From NCBI RefSeq assembly GCF_000208745.1, contig NC_030854.1:39152111-39216110 (forward strand): DNA of 64,000 bases, written 5' to 3'. This stretch comes from Theobroma cacao (taxonomy: Eukaryota; Streptophyta; Magnoliopsida; Malvales; Malvaceae). This document shows positions 13,598-26,503 of the stretch, piece after piece; positions within the stretch are counted from its first letter, which is position 1, and each line of letters begins with the position of its first letter. A model generated the notes under the pieces. The model had not been told where the DNA came from and made no database searches. It was given only the letters and a program-made list of their open reading frames with translations. The translations under genes were made by a program, and so were the position numbers.

Positions 13598-14344
13598 NAT
13601 AATATAATATATATATATATATATAATAAAATATTAATGGCATTCTATTGATGAACAAAAAATAGAGCCGAGGAAAACGTTCCACTAAACGTACAAAGGA
13701 CAAAAACAACAAATTAGAAAAGAAAAGACAAAACTCAACTTTGAGAACAAGAACAAGGCATAGAGAATACCAAAAACAAAAGAATAAAGAAACAAAAATA
13801 AACTAGAAACATTTGCACCTTAATTAATCTAATATATTAATAAGGAATGTAAGGTGGTGTATTTTTTTGTTAAAATGGTAAAATGATGAGATTTTGTTAA
13901 TTAAAACATATTTTGCTCTTCTTAATTTACACTGACAATTTATTTTTGTGTATGCAATGTGTAGGTAGACAAGGTTTTTGTTACAATAGACTTTTAAATT
14001 GAGCTGTTTTGTTCAATTTTATTTTGGTTTGTATTCTTTCATCATTTGAAAGCTTTAAATTAATAACTTTTTTTTCATTTTTATATTTCTCAAACTTGAA
14101 AAAAGTTAATAATCTTTTTTTGAAACAAACAATACGAATGATCAATAATTTACATTTCATGTTGATTTAGCTACAATCTTTTATTTTTTTTCCTGAATCA
14201 GAAACAATTTTTTTGAATATCAATGATTGATACAAAATCTAATCAACTGAAGGAGATCATATGAAAGCTTACAATAGCATAACATAAGAAGATAACTAAA
14301 ACAACACCTAATACAAGAAAGAAACAACAAAAACCATAAGAAAT

Positions 14345-15870
14345 GAAAAACACGCTATTTTTTCCAAGTCAATTCAAGACATTCCCTTTTTATTTTTTAT
14401 TTTATTTAATTTTTATTTTGTTTCATTTATTAGCTTTTATTTATTTAACATTGGGTCAACTTACGTGTGAGTCTAATTAGATTGGGTCTTTTTAAAATTG
14501 GAGACCAAAGACAACTTAAGTTCAATTCCACATTAGACTTTGAGGCTTTTAAAGCCCAAAGTCTACTAGGCTCACAAGATCATAATAAGAAAAAAGAAAA
14601 AAAGGAAAAAGAAAGAAAGAAAAGAACAAAAAGTTGTGGTGGCCAATAGATTGCCATGGCAATTAGCCAAGCAACTTTCGTCTCTGTTGCCTAAAGCCAC
14701 TCGTAGTTGCCTCTTAGCCCACCCTAGCTTAAAAGTACTTTATCACCCTTCTCCATAAATCCAAGAAAATTATGACATTGGTTCTATTAGAATCTCTCAA
14801 AATTACAAAAACAAAAAGATGAAGGGGGATCCACAACCAATAAAAGAAATCTTTCAGGCTAAATATATGACCAATCAAAAAAAATAAAACATATAAAGTT
14901 TGTTTTCTTTTAGCAGCCGAAACCCAAAAAGAGCTTTTGAAACCCAAACAACCGTGCAACCCCAAAACAAAACCTTGTTTTTTTTAAAAAAACAACTTAT
15001 AGTCACAAAGAAAGAAAAAAATAGAAAAAAAAAAAAAGCATGTTGCTATTTAGAAAGTTATTTTTTCTACTCTTTTTGGGATCAGGATTTTGAGAAAATA
15101 TTTCGATCAAAGAAAAGAGTGTGAAGAGAGTATTATTGTTGAATTTTGGAAAATTTTTTGACTTCAATAAGTGGCAATGGTGGCAACGATGGCCATTGGT
15201 TGATATCTACAAAGAGTGGTTGGATTTCTTTTAAAAAAAGGGTGAGAGAATGGGTTTAGAGAGAGAAAGTGAGTTTGAAAAATGAGGAGAAGGGATGAAA
15301 ATGAAGTTTTTATAATTAAGGTTTTGATATGAAGGGTGCCAAAATGGAACCGTCTTAAGTTATTTCAAAATAAAAAAAAAAGGAAAAAAAAGAATAGAGA
15401 AGCGAGAAAAGTAAGAAAAAAAAATAAAGAAAGAAAGGAGAAAAACAAGAAGAAAGAAACACGGTGGCAAAGCTATAGTTGACTTGTTGGGGGTTCTAGA
15501 GTTTGACTCTCAATAAAAACATTCAATTTTTGGAGAAAAAAGGAAAAGATGAGGAAGCTACAACCCATTGGGTAGCTTATGGGAATGCTCTATTAAAAAA
15601 ACGAGAAAGAGTCCATAAGGAAAGCCTACCGTGCGATTCCAAAAGGAAGCCCACCGCCCAACTTGTGAAGAAAAACCCAATTTACAACCTGTTTGGTAGC
15701 CAGCAGATCAAGTGGCCAAGTAAAAAAAAAGGAAAAAAAGGAAGGTTTGAGCCTATGGAGGCTCAAGTTCCACTAATGCGATGGGAAGGTTCAAATAATG
15801 TTCTTAATAAAAAAATCACTACTTCTATTAGAGTTTGCATTACATGAAAATGTTTTTACTCGTAAATAAT
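14345..15870 (+). mobile_element. LTR-like block B, copy 1 (truncated)
   Basis: Begins near TGAAAAACACGCTATTTT and recurs as 18645-20208 (direct), 21970-23275 (inverted) and 24120-24840 (direct, lacking its first 600 bp or so). Content is non-coding: poly-purine tracts, a GTGGCAACGATGGCCATTGG segment and GGGTGCCAAAATGG. Starting with TG and continuing into block A elsewhere, it resembles the LTR of a Gypsy-type element, but no primer-binding site, gag or pol was found. It occupies the place of an AGL80 gene between module M and the promoter remnant. Confidence 0.5.
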
Positions 15871-15900
15871 TACCCAAATAGCCTATGCTATATATAAAGA
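15871..15900 (-). promoter_or_regulatory. Orphan AGL80-type promoter fragment with TATA box
   Basis: The 5'-flanking sequence of the AGL80 genes, including TATATATA at 15889-15896, is retained here. The sequence that should encode the leader and MADS domain is absent, and repeat block B abuts the fragment. Transcription, if any, would run leftward into block B. Confidence 0.6.
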
Positions 15901-16432
15901 TGATGAGATTCCATTGTTATTATTGCAAGATTATAATGATGTTGGTCCTTGTTGTATATATTAATAGTGACTTAAAGGATGAAAAAACTATCAAGGCGCC
16001 CCTTAGATTTCACCAAAAAAATACAAATCTAGTCTTTTATTTAAAGTGGATTGACGAAAACATTGAAATATCTATATGAAAGAAGTGAAAATGTGCTCAA
16101 AGTAATGCAATTTTAGCTGTAAAGGATATGAAGAGATCTTTGTCTGAGCTGTCTGAAGATATCAAAGCTATAGTGTAACAAACAAAATTCAATTAGATGA
16201 ATTGGGACTGGTCTTGCTTTTCTTTCGTAAGACATGACGATTCTTGTTTCAATGATAAGATCTAGCATTGAATCATAATTGTTTCTTGTAAAAGAATGTT
16301 TTGCTATCTTATTCATTCATTCCTACATATTTGGTATTTTGTTTTTTTTATTGCTAATTTTGGTAATTATAAATAACACATTTAAGTCTAGTAATTAGGA
16401 AAGAATAAGAAGATCTATAATGTCAATCCCTT

Positions 16433-17191
16433 ACAATGTGTATGGTTGGGAGAATGGAATAGTCATTCCCTAGTATTCTTATTACCTAACTATTCTTGCA
16501 TTTAGTTCATGGAATGGTCATTCCTTGAGAAACCTAAATAGCCATTACCAAAGTCTCCTTTGATAATGGCTATTTGGTAATGCCTATTCCACACTTAGGG
16601 AATAGACAAAGAATACTACTATACAAAATTATTTTTCATCAATTTTAAAAATTACCCTTTATATAAGATGTAATTTGTTTCTTTTCAAATTTTCTCTCTC
16701 TCTTAACCCATTTCCCTTTCTCCTCTCTTTAAATTAAAATTTTAATATAAAATATAAAAATTAAATAACAATTTTAATTATAATTTTAAATATTTTTATA
16801 TAAAGAATAATAATAATAATAACATTTTAATTATAAATTATTAAAATTTTAAGTGAAATATAAATTATTAATATTCTAATCCCTAAACCCATATTAAATT
16901 TTAAATAATAATTTAATAATATTTTTAATAGATTATTAAAAATAAATCTTTTAAATTAAAAATCAAATGTTATAACAAAAGGCATTTTTATTTTTTTATC
17001 ACCTATTTCTTTGCTATTTCAAAGCTACTTTTACCAACCAAACATTAAAATAAGTTATAATAGCCATTCTTATCATATTCCATTTCATGACCTAAATTAC
17101 ATAATAACTATTCCTACTTTATTTCATTATTACAGAATAATAATTCTATTCTTCCTATATTCGATTTCACAAACCAAGCATACGCCTTGTA
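16433..17191. mobile_element. MITE-like element, copy in unit 2
   Basis: Counterpart of the 12013-12793 element, carried along by the tandem duplication. Its left half differs from copy 1 by substitutions and indels. Its right half, from about 16848, is indistinguishable. Confidence 0.45.
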
Positions 17192-17993
17192 TTTTTATTA
17201 GAGAAATGGAAACTTTATATTTTTTAAGTGTGTTATTATGATTAGGTTAAAATATAAGATATCAATTTGAAAAGGATATTCAGATTTAAATCAAAATCCT
17301 AATCAAATCTAAACAAATCCAATCAAATTTATGCAAATCTATTCAAATTTACATTAAGATATATCAACATTTACAAAAGTCCAATTCAAAACAAACTCCT
17401 AGATGTGTGCAGACTATTACACCTTGCATATGTAAGCTAGACCTCATGTCAAGAGCTTGCTAGGCTGTTAGACTACCCGGATTGCTTAGGCTATCTAGGT
17501 TGTTGGGTTGTTGGGATATTTGGCCTATGTGGTTGTAGACTATTGGCCTGCCTAGCGGTTTAAGCTGTCTAAGCTACTTGAATACACATGGGCTGTTGAC
17601 GGGTTACTATTGCATACACAACCCATGGTTGTTTTGGACTGAAATCACGTGTTGTGAGACATGCACCACCATCCATAGAATAAAAAAAAGCTATCAATTT
17701 GTTAATCCTTACTATGGCTGAACTTAGTAAGTTTTTTCATGTTGAGTCAACCAGTGCTCACCGTGAAGCGAATTGGTCAACCTAACCCAAGGTTTAAACA
17801 TAAATGCATGCCAAACAAATGTTTAATTTGATGTGTGTGTGTGTGTGTGCACGACATGTAAAAAACTTTGATTTAGTATTAAAGAGTTAAACTAGAGTTC
17901 CATCATTAGTTTAAAAAAGATTGATTGGTTCCGTCTTATTTAGAAACATTATTTGCGCACCTCGAGAGGAAAGTTGAATTATTAATATATAAC
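16848..17993. repeat. Near-identical 1.15-kb block, second copy
   Basis: Partner of 12450-13597. The similarity stops abruptly after TATTAATATATAAC, exactly where unit 1 has the N at 13598. Confidence 0.8.
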
Positions 17994-18027
17994 ATCATAT
18001 AAGAATTAATTTATAGATTTTTTTTAA

Positions 18028-18137
<110 letters not shown>

Positions 18138-18644
18138 TTGANAAGGAATGTAAGGTGGTGTATTTTTTGGTTAAAATGGTAAAAGGATGGGATTTTGTTA
18201 ATTAAAACATATTTTTCTCTTCTTAATTTACACTGACAATTTATTTTTGTGTATGCAATGTGTAGGTAGACAAGGTTTTTGTTACAATAGACTTTTAAAT
18301 TGAGCCGTTTTGTTCAATTTTATTTTAGTTTGTATTCTTTCATCATTTGAAAACTTTAAATTAATAACTTTTTTTAATTTTTATATTTCTCAAACTTGAA
18401 AAAAATTGACAATTTTGATTTGAAACAAGCAGTACAAACAATCAATAATTTACATTTCATGTTGATTTGGCTAACATTTTCTTCTTATTCTTTTTTCCTG
18501 AATCAGAAACAATTTTATTGAATATCAATGATTGATACAAAATATAATCAAACGAAGGAGATCATATTAAAGCGTACAATAGCACAACATAAGAAGATAA
18601 CTAAAACAACACTCAATACAGAAAATAAACAACCAAAACCATAA

Positions 18645-20735
18645 AAAAAACGAAAGACACCCTATTTTGTCCAAGTCAATTCAAGACATTCTTTTTTTAT
18701 TTTATTTAATTTTTATTTTGTTTCATATATTAGCTTTTATTTATTTAACGTTGGGTCAAGTTAGGTGTGAGTCTAATTGGATTGGGTCTTTTTAAAATTG
18801 GAGTCCAAAGACAACTTAAGTTCAATTCCACATTGGACCTTGAGGCTTTTAAAGCCTCAAACCTATTAGGCCCACAAGATCATAATAGGAAAAAAGAAAA
18901 ACAAAGAAAAGAAAAAAAAGTTGTGGCGGCCAACAGACTGCCATGGCAATTAACCAAGCAACTTTCGTCTCTATTGCTTAAAGCCACCCGTGGTTGCCTC
19001 TTAGCCCACCTTAGCCTAGAAGCACTTGATCACCTTTCTCCATAGATCTTAGAAAATTTGGACATTGGTTCTATTAAAACCTTCAAAATTACAAAAACAA
19101 AAGGATGAAGAGGGATCCACAACCAACAAAAAAAATCTTTTAAGCTAAATATATGGTCGACAAAAAAAAATCAAACACATAAAGTTAGTTTTCTTTTGGC
19201 AACCGAAACCCAAAAAGAGCTTTTGAAACCCAAACAATCGTACAACCCCAAAACAAAACCTTGTTTTTTTTTTAAAGCAACTTATGGTAACAAAGAATGA
19301 AAAAAATAAAAGACAACAAGAAAGAAAAGTATGTTGCTATTTAGAAAGTTATTTTTTCTACTCTTTTTGTGCTTGAGATTTTGGGACATTATTTCAATCA
19401 AAGGAAAAAGTGTAAAGAGAGTATTATTGTTGAATTTTGGAGAATTTTTCGACGTTGTTAAGTGGTAATGGTGGCAACGATAGCCATTGGTCGATATGTA
19501 CGAAAAGTAGTTGGATTTCTTTTAAAGAAATGGTGAGAGAATGAGCTTAGAGAAATAAAGTGAGGTAGAAAAATGAGAAGAGGGGATGAACATAAAGCTT
19601 TTATAATTAAGGTTTTGATGTGAAGGGTGCCAAAATGTCACCGTCTTAAGTTATTTCAAAATAAAAAATAAAAAAAAAGAAAGAGAAAAGAAAAGAAAAA
19701 AGGAAAAAAGAAAACAAAAGAGAAATGGGAAAGCAAAAAAATAAAAATAAAACATAAAAAAGAAAGAAAGAAATGAGAAAAACAAGAAGAAGGAGACACA
19801 GCAAAGTTGTAGTTGAATTGTTGGGGGTTATAGAGTTTGACTTTCAATAAAAACATTCAATTTTTGGAGAAAAAAAGAGAAAGAGATGAGAAAGTTATAG
19901 CCCATTGGGTGGCTTGTGGGAATTGTCTATTAAAAAATAGGAGAAGGAGTCCATAAGGAAAGCCTATTGTGTAGTCCCAAAAAGAAGCCCACCACCCGAC
20001 TTGTGAAGAAAAGCTTAACTTACAGCTTGTTTGGTGGCCAACAAATCAAGTGGCCAAGTAAAAAAAAGAAAAAAAAATGAAAGTTTGAGCCTATGAAGGC
20101 TCAAGTTCCACTAATTCGATGGGAATGTTCAAATAATGTTCTTAATAAAATAATCATTACTTCTGTTAGAGTTTGCATTACATGAAAATATTTTTACTTG
20201 CAAATAATTACTTTAATGATGGGATTTGCTTGATAAGCTTGTGAAAGTGAGTTTTCTCGAGCAATTCGCTTGGTGGGAGAGTATTCCCGAGTCCTATTAG
20301 TATGATGGACGAATTTAAGAAACATTCTCAATAAAAGATTTTCATTTGACATTATCAAGATTTATGTCATGCATTCCATAATTGTATCATATTCACCCAT
20401 AAAATCGAATAATGGACTTTAAGTCACAAATAAAATAAAAAACAGAATAATAAATAATGATTAAGAAAATACAAGAATAAATTAAAAATTAAGATTAAAA
20501 TAAGATAATATATGATTAAATGGTATTGTTCGTGGAACGGGCATTAGAGGGATGCTAATTCTTTATCAGGCATAATCATACTCCTGAACCCAAATTTAAA
20601 ATTCGCAGACTAAGTTATTTTCTTTAGATAATCTTAAAATCAATTTAGGATTTCGTCGAATAAAATGAATCTAATAGGTGGCCAATCACACCTTATAAAA
20701 AAAATTGGTGGTGACTTCATTTTACGTCAGAGTCA
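18645..20735 (+). mobile_element. LTR-like repeat (blocks B+A), left arm of large palindrome
   Basis: Block B (18645-20208) is followed by block A (20209-20735). Block A carries TTGATAAGCTTGTGAAAG, TCAATAAAAGATTTTCATTT, TCATGCATTCCATAATTG and GGTGGTGACTTCATTTTA. The whole arm is inverted at about 20780-23275, with about 50 bp between the arms. GGTGGTGACTCCA-type motifs occur in plant Gypsy elements, which is a weak hint only. A deletion of about 400 bp relative to the other arms lies near 20130. Confidence 0.6.
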
Positions 20736-20779
20736 TCAAACTTTCAATACGTACAAGTATGAGATCCAAACCACTTCAT

Positions 20780-23275
20780 GTGAAATAGAGTCGCTATAAA
20801 TCTTTTTTGTCGAGGTGCAATCAACTACTTATTTGAGTCTATTTTTTTAAAATGTTACTTAAACTTAACCTAAATTCATTTTAACAAAATAGACTCTGGT
20901 CTACGAAATAGTGTTAAGGTTTGGCAGTATAGTTATGTATGAGAAACGTATTAACACCTTATAACGCTCGTTCAAAAAATGGTGCCAATTAATCATGCGT
21001 TATCTTTACTTGGTCTTAATTCTTGATTTTTATCCTACTTTCCTTAATCATAATTTATTGATTGATTTTTTTATTTTTGGTTTTATTCACGACCTAAAGT
21101 CCATTATTCGGTTTATTTGTATAATGTGGATGTAATGCAATTATGAAATGCATGATATAAATCTTGATAAAATGTCCAATGAAAACCTTATGTTGTCAAG
21201 GATACTCCCTCACCTAGGGAATTACTCAATAAAACTTACCTTCGCAAGCTCATCAAGCAAATCTTACCATTGGAGTAATTATTTGCAAGTAAAATTATTT
21301 TTATGTAATGCAAACCTTAATACAAATAGAGATTTTTTATTACGAACATTCTCTGAACTTTCCCATCGTACTAGAAGGACTCTGAAGATATTCTTTTACT
21401 TAGAAAATTTTTCAAGCGAACTCACCTTCGCAACCTTCTTGAAAAGTCCCATCATTGGGGTTTCCACTCATTCGCAAAAATATACATCCAAAATAATTGC
21501 AATTCATGAATGAATATTGTTGATACATAATGAGCAAAACATTTATTAATTGTTTTTTATATATTCATTTTATAATAAAACTTTATTATTATTCTTTTAC
21601 TTTTAATAATTTTATAATTTTTAATCTCTTTTAAATAGTCATATTTTTTATTCTAGAAATTTTTATTTACTTAAAATACAATTGCCTGCATTAAGAAATA
21701 TTAAAACATAAAATTAAAACCCTTCCATCATTCTGGTGGAGTCCTAATCAAATTCTTTAACTAGGAAATTAACTTGAAATTGTGACTCTTTACATTTCAA
21801 GTGAAAATCCCATCATTGGCTTAATTCAAGTAAAATACATTTAATTCATTAATTTCATGCTAACTAGACTAATAAAACATTATAAAATGAAATGGATTTA
21901 AAATAAAAAGAAGCCCAAGAGACTTACCTTTAGTAGACTAGGCAAGAGTCCACTATTTTCATCATTATTGGGCCTCCAGGGGTTTGGGTCCTAACTTCTT
22001 TCTTCTCTCCAAAAATAAGTGTGCTTCATGGGGTTCAAACTTGAGACCACCAACAAACACACCAAGGCCCTTACCATTACACACAAGCCTTTCTTTTTTT
22101 TATTTTCTTCTTTCTTTCTTTTTTCTTGTCCTTGCCTATTATATTTTTCCTCTTTTTTTTTTCTACTTCTCTCTCCTTCTTTTCCACTCCCTTTTTTTTC
22201 CTCTCTCACTTTCTTTAAACAGCACCATTTTGGTGCCATTTCTTACTTAACCCTAATTATTTAAACTTTTTTTTCTCTCCCCACCCTTATTTCCTTCAAC
22301 TTTTTTTTCTCTAATTGTCATTTTCTCCCTCATTTTCTAAAAGAAATCTGGTCACCCTCTCTAAAAATCGACCAATGGCCATTGTCATCGTCGTTGTCAC
22401 CGATTGTCTATCGTTACTGGACATTGTTGGAAAATTTCTCAAAATTCAACAAAAATCACTTTCTTCACCCTCTTTCCTTTGATCATAATACTTTTCTCAA
22501 AAGCTCAACTCACTTTTCTAGAGTTACAAAATCCCAAACCTAAAAAGAGTAGAAAAAATAACTTTCAAAATAGCAACACATTTTTTTTTTTTTTTGTGTT
22601 TTGCTTTTTTTTTCTTCCTTTGTGATGATAGGTTGCTTTAAAAAAAAAGGTATTGTTTTAGGGTTGCATGGTTATTTAGGTTTTCAATAGTTCTTTCTGG
22701 GTTTGAGTTGTCAAAAGAAAACAAACTTTAGGTGTTTGATTTTTTTTGTTGACCATATATTTGGCTTGAAAGATTTCTTTTGTTGGTTGTGGATCCCCTT
22801 TCATCCTCATGTCTTTGTGATTTTTGATGGTTCTCATGGAACCTATTCCTCGATTTTCTAAGATCTATAAAAGAAAGTGATCAAGTGCTTCTAAGCTAGG
22901 GTGGGTTGAAAAGCAACCACAAGTGGCTCTAGGCAACCAAGGCAGTAACCGCCTAACTAACTACCATAGCAATCTATCAAGGGGCTACCACAACTCTTTT
23001 TTCTTTGTTTTTTTTTCTTTTTTTTTTCTTTTTTGCTATTATGATTTTGTGGGCTTAGTAGGCTTTGGGCTTTAAAAGCCTAGAGCTCTATTATGGAATA
23101 GGACCTAAGGTGTCTTTGGACTCCAATCTTAAAAGGACCCAATTCAATTAGACTCACACCCTACTTGACCCAAAGTTTAATAAATAAATGTGAATAAATG
23201 AAACAAAATAAAATAAAATAAAAAATAAAAAATAATATCTTAAATTGACTTAGACAAAATGAGGTGTTTACAATT
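20780..23275 (-). mobile_element. LTR-like repeat, inverted copy (right arm of palindrome)
   Basis: The reverse complement matches the left arm in order: block A between about 20780 and 21510, extra sequence 21510-21970 that the left arm has lost, then block B from 21970 to 23275, ending at AGGTGTTTACAATTTTT. Divergence from the left arm looks like roughly 20-25 percent, so the inversion is not recent. No open frame of TE protein size is present. Confidence 0.6.
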
Positions 23276-23406
23276 TTTCATCTTTGCGTGTTTTTTGAAA
23301 ATAAGGGATTGTGCGAAGATACATAGACAACAATTTTGTTTGAAAAGGCAATTTAAGGCCACCAAGACTTGTCTTATCTCATAATAAGCTCGATTCTTTA
23401 TTTTTT

Positions 23407-24123
23407 GACTAAAGGATTTTCGAAAATGTTACCCATTATGGTTTTGAAAGTGGTACTTGGAGGTTTTAAAAATAAACCTAGAGGTTTTGAAGAGATACTC
23501 AGAGGTTTTAAAGATATTCTCATAAGTTTTTCATATTGTACTTGGAGATTTTTGATAATATACCTAAAGGTTTTATGAAGAAAAGTTTTGCTCCTAATCT
23601 TTAAATGAAGCTGCATAACTTAAAAGTATTTTTTAAGGTGATTTCTAGGTGGTTTTCAAAATGATTACCTAAAGGATTTGATAATTGTTGCTTGGAAGTC
23701 TTAAAGATGTACCCGAAGTTTATCAAAATAATTACTTAGAGGATTTAAAGGTGATTACCTAGAGGTTTTAATAAGGTAACCAAAGGTTTTGCGAAAAGAG
23801 GTTTTGCTCTTTATATTTAAATGTGGTTATAAAACTTAAGAGAAGTCGTGATGCTAATTACTTGGAGGTTTTCAAAATTGCTACTCGGAAGATATGATGA
23901 TGGTTACTCGGAGGTTTTGAAAATTGTACTCGAAGGATTTGAAAATTGTTCCCAGAGGATATCAAGATTATACTTGAAATATTTAGAAATCTTACTTAGA
24001 GGATTTCAAGATTATACTCAAAGGATTTGAAATTGTTATTTGGAGGATTTTAAGATTATACTCGGAGGATTTAAAATTATCACCTAGAGGATTTGAAATT
24101 ATCACCCAAAGGTTTTCAAAATA
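23407..24123. repeat. 22-bp degenerate minisatellite
   Basis: Units with consensus near TACTYGGAGGATTTGAAAAT plus two bases repeat in register. About twelve consecutive units occupy 23859-24123, most exactly 22 bp. A looser series covers 23407-23800. The period is not a multiple of three and stops occur in every frame, so it is not coding. The tract fills the gap between the inverted repeat copy ending at 23275 and the direct copy starting at 24120. Confidence 0.8.
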
Positions 24124-25140
24124 GAGAAAATGGATTGAGTTTTTGGAAAAAGTATTTCGATCAAAGGAAAGAGGGTGAAAAGAGTGATTTTTGTTAAATT
24201 TTAGGGAATTTTTTTTACATCAGCAAGCTGTCATCAATTATCGACGATAGTAGTAACAACAATAGCCATTGTTTAGTATCTGGGGAGGTGGTTGGATTTC
24301 TTTTAGAGAAAAGGGGAGAGAAATACGCTTATAGAGAAAAAGTGAGGTAGAAAAATGAGGAGAGTGGATGAAGATGAAGCTTTTATAATTAGGGTTTTGA
24401 TGTGAAGCGTTCCAAAATGGCACCATCTTAAGTTATTTTAAAATAAACAAAAAGGAAAAAATAAAGAGAAAAGAAAAGAAAGAAGGAAATAAAAAAAATA
24501 GAGTTGCAGGAAAATAAAAAATTAAAAAGAAAAAAGAAAAATAGAAAAATAGAAAAGGGAAACACGATGGGAAAGTTACAGTTGACTTGTTGGGAGGTTC
24601 GGAGATTAACTCCCAACAAGCACATTCAATTTTTGAAAAAAAAAAAAAGAAGAAAAGAGAAAGGAAAAGGAGTCCATAAGGAAGGCCCATTATGCAATCC
24701 AAAAAGGAAGCCCACCACGCGACTCGTGAAAAAAACCCAACTCACAGCTCATTTGGTGGTCCAACCTGTGGTCTAACAGATCAAGTGGCCCAATAAAAGA
24801 AAAAATGAAGGTCTAGGCCTATAAAGGCCCAATAGTGATAAAAATTGTTTTTTTTTTGCTTAGTCCACTAAAAATGAGTCTCTTCAACTTCTTTTTATTT
24901 TAAGTCCATTTCATTTTATAATGTTGCATTAGCGTCATTAGTATGAAATGAATTAAATGTATTTTACTTGAATTCAATTGATGATGGAATTTTTATCCAA
25001 GATGTAAGAAGTCGTAATCTAGGGTTAATTTTTTAGGTGAGGGATATGATTTAAATGCCACTAATATGATGAGAAGGTTTTAATCGTAAATCTCAATATT
25101 TTAATCCAAATAAATGTTTCTTTAAAATATTGATAAAAAG

Positions 25141-25183
<43 letters not shown>

Positions 25184-26005
25184 TGGTATCTAGGACAATT
25201 TATATCAAAATTTATTGCATGTCACCATCATGTTATTTATTTGTCATTGCATTCATTTAGATATATTTTGTACATGAGTTAAGGCCCGATGATGGGACTT
25301 TTCGAGAAGCTTGCATAGGCAAGTTTGCTTGGAAAATTCCTAGGTGAAAGAATATTTTAAGTCCCATCAATATGATAGGAGAGCTCGAAGAATGTTCTTT
25401 ATAAAAAATCTTTACTTATATTAGGGTTTGCATTACATGAAAATATTTTTACCCGTAAATGATTATCTTGATGATGGATTAGCTTGATAAGCTTGCGAAA
25501 GCGAGTTTTCACGAGTAACTTCGTAGGTAAGAAAGTATATATCCTTAGGTCCCTCCAGTATAACGGTGAATACAAGAAATATTCTTAATAAAAGGTTTTC
25601 ATTTAATATTATCAAGATTTATGTCATGCATTCCATAATTGCATCATGTGCACCCATAAAACCGAATAGCGGACTTTAGGTCACGAATAAAATAAAAAAT
25701 AGAATAATAAACAATGATTAAGGAAATACAAGAATAAAATTAAAAATTAAAGTCAAAATAGGATAACATATGATTAAATGACATTGTTCGTGAAACGGCC
25801 GTTGCGAGGGTACTAACTATTCTTCGTGCGTAACTGTACTCCCAAACCTAAATCTAAAATTCACAAACCAAGTTTTTGTGATTTAGACAATCCTAAAATC
25901 AACTTAAGACCTCGTCAAATAGAATGAATCTAATAAGTGACCAAGCATACCTTATAAAAAAAAGATTGGTGGTGACTCCATTTCAAATAAAGGCGGACGG
26001 GTTCC
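24120..26005 (+). mobile_element. LTR-like repeat, third copy, adjoining AGL80 copy 2
   Basis: Block B fragment (24120-24840), a middle segment (24840-25470) matching the inverse of 21510-21970, and block A (25470-26005). It ends beside the 3' flank of AGL80-like copy 2. Block A here and at 20209-20735 are direct repeats bracketing about 5 kb. Confidence 0.55.
25142..25192. repeat. (TAA)n microsatellite
   Basis: About 16 uninterrupted TAA units inside the LTR-like copy. Confidence 0.95.
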
Positions 26006-26493
26006 ATACCTGCACATTGCAACGAAAACAACAAAATTGAAATAGCACCTAACATCCAAATAGGATAGTTGTTTTATTCTTTTGTACTGGATGCATTACA
26101 AGTTTGATTGTAAAGTTGACAGTAATATGTAATTTCAATGTAAATGTGTCTACATGAATAGTCTAATAATCGGATCCTAGAAATCAGAAATGGAGAGTAC
26201 AATGATATCAATTGATATGAAGATAACAATCATGATGATTAAAACCTAAGGAATCTATTTAGTTACATTAAATTCAAGGGGTGATTGTAAATAAGAAAAG
26301 TAAATGTAAATAACTTAAATTAGAACATAAAAACATGTAATAAGAACATCTCTTAGACATAACAATTAACACAAGCAGATAGACACTGGAACTATGATAC
26401 ATATAGTTGTTTTTTCTAAGGGGAAAAAAGTAGTGGGGTTGTTGTCCCTAAATGGGAGTAGCGAACCAAGTTCCACGTGCTCTGGTGGGTGCA

Positions 26494-26503
26494 TCAGGTC
26501 CTT
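26494..26503 (-). pseudogene. One-base deletion and premature stop in AGL80 copy 2
   Basis: Alignment with copy 1 across the CAGGTCCTTGATCCACTG region shows a single base missing in CAGGTCCTTATCAACTG. This creates a TGA stop at 26494-26496. A base-calling error cannot be excluded from one sequence. Confidence 0.65.

Larger units (their letters stand above)
11461..15870. repeat. Tandem unit 1 of the AGL80 array (about 4.4 kb)
   Basis: This segment and 15871-20208 are direct tandem copies. Both start TACCCAAATAGCCTATGC and end GCATTACATGAAAAT...AAATAAT. By eye identity is about 90-95 percent over most of the length, but essentially complete for 12450-13597 against 16848-17993. Order inside the unit: AGL80 promoter remnant, upstream DNA with a MITE-like element, spacer, module M, then LTR-like block B in the position of the gene. 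Confidence 0.85.

Noticed and set aside
21984..22264. Overlapping frames rich in Phe/Leu/Ser or Lys/Glu on both strands
   Set aside because: Translations of polypyrimidine/polypurine tracts in the LTR-like repeat, not proteins.
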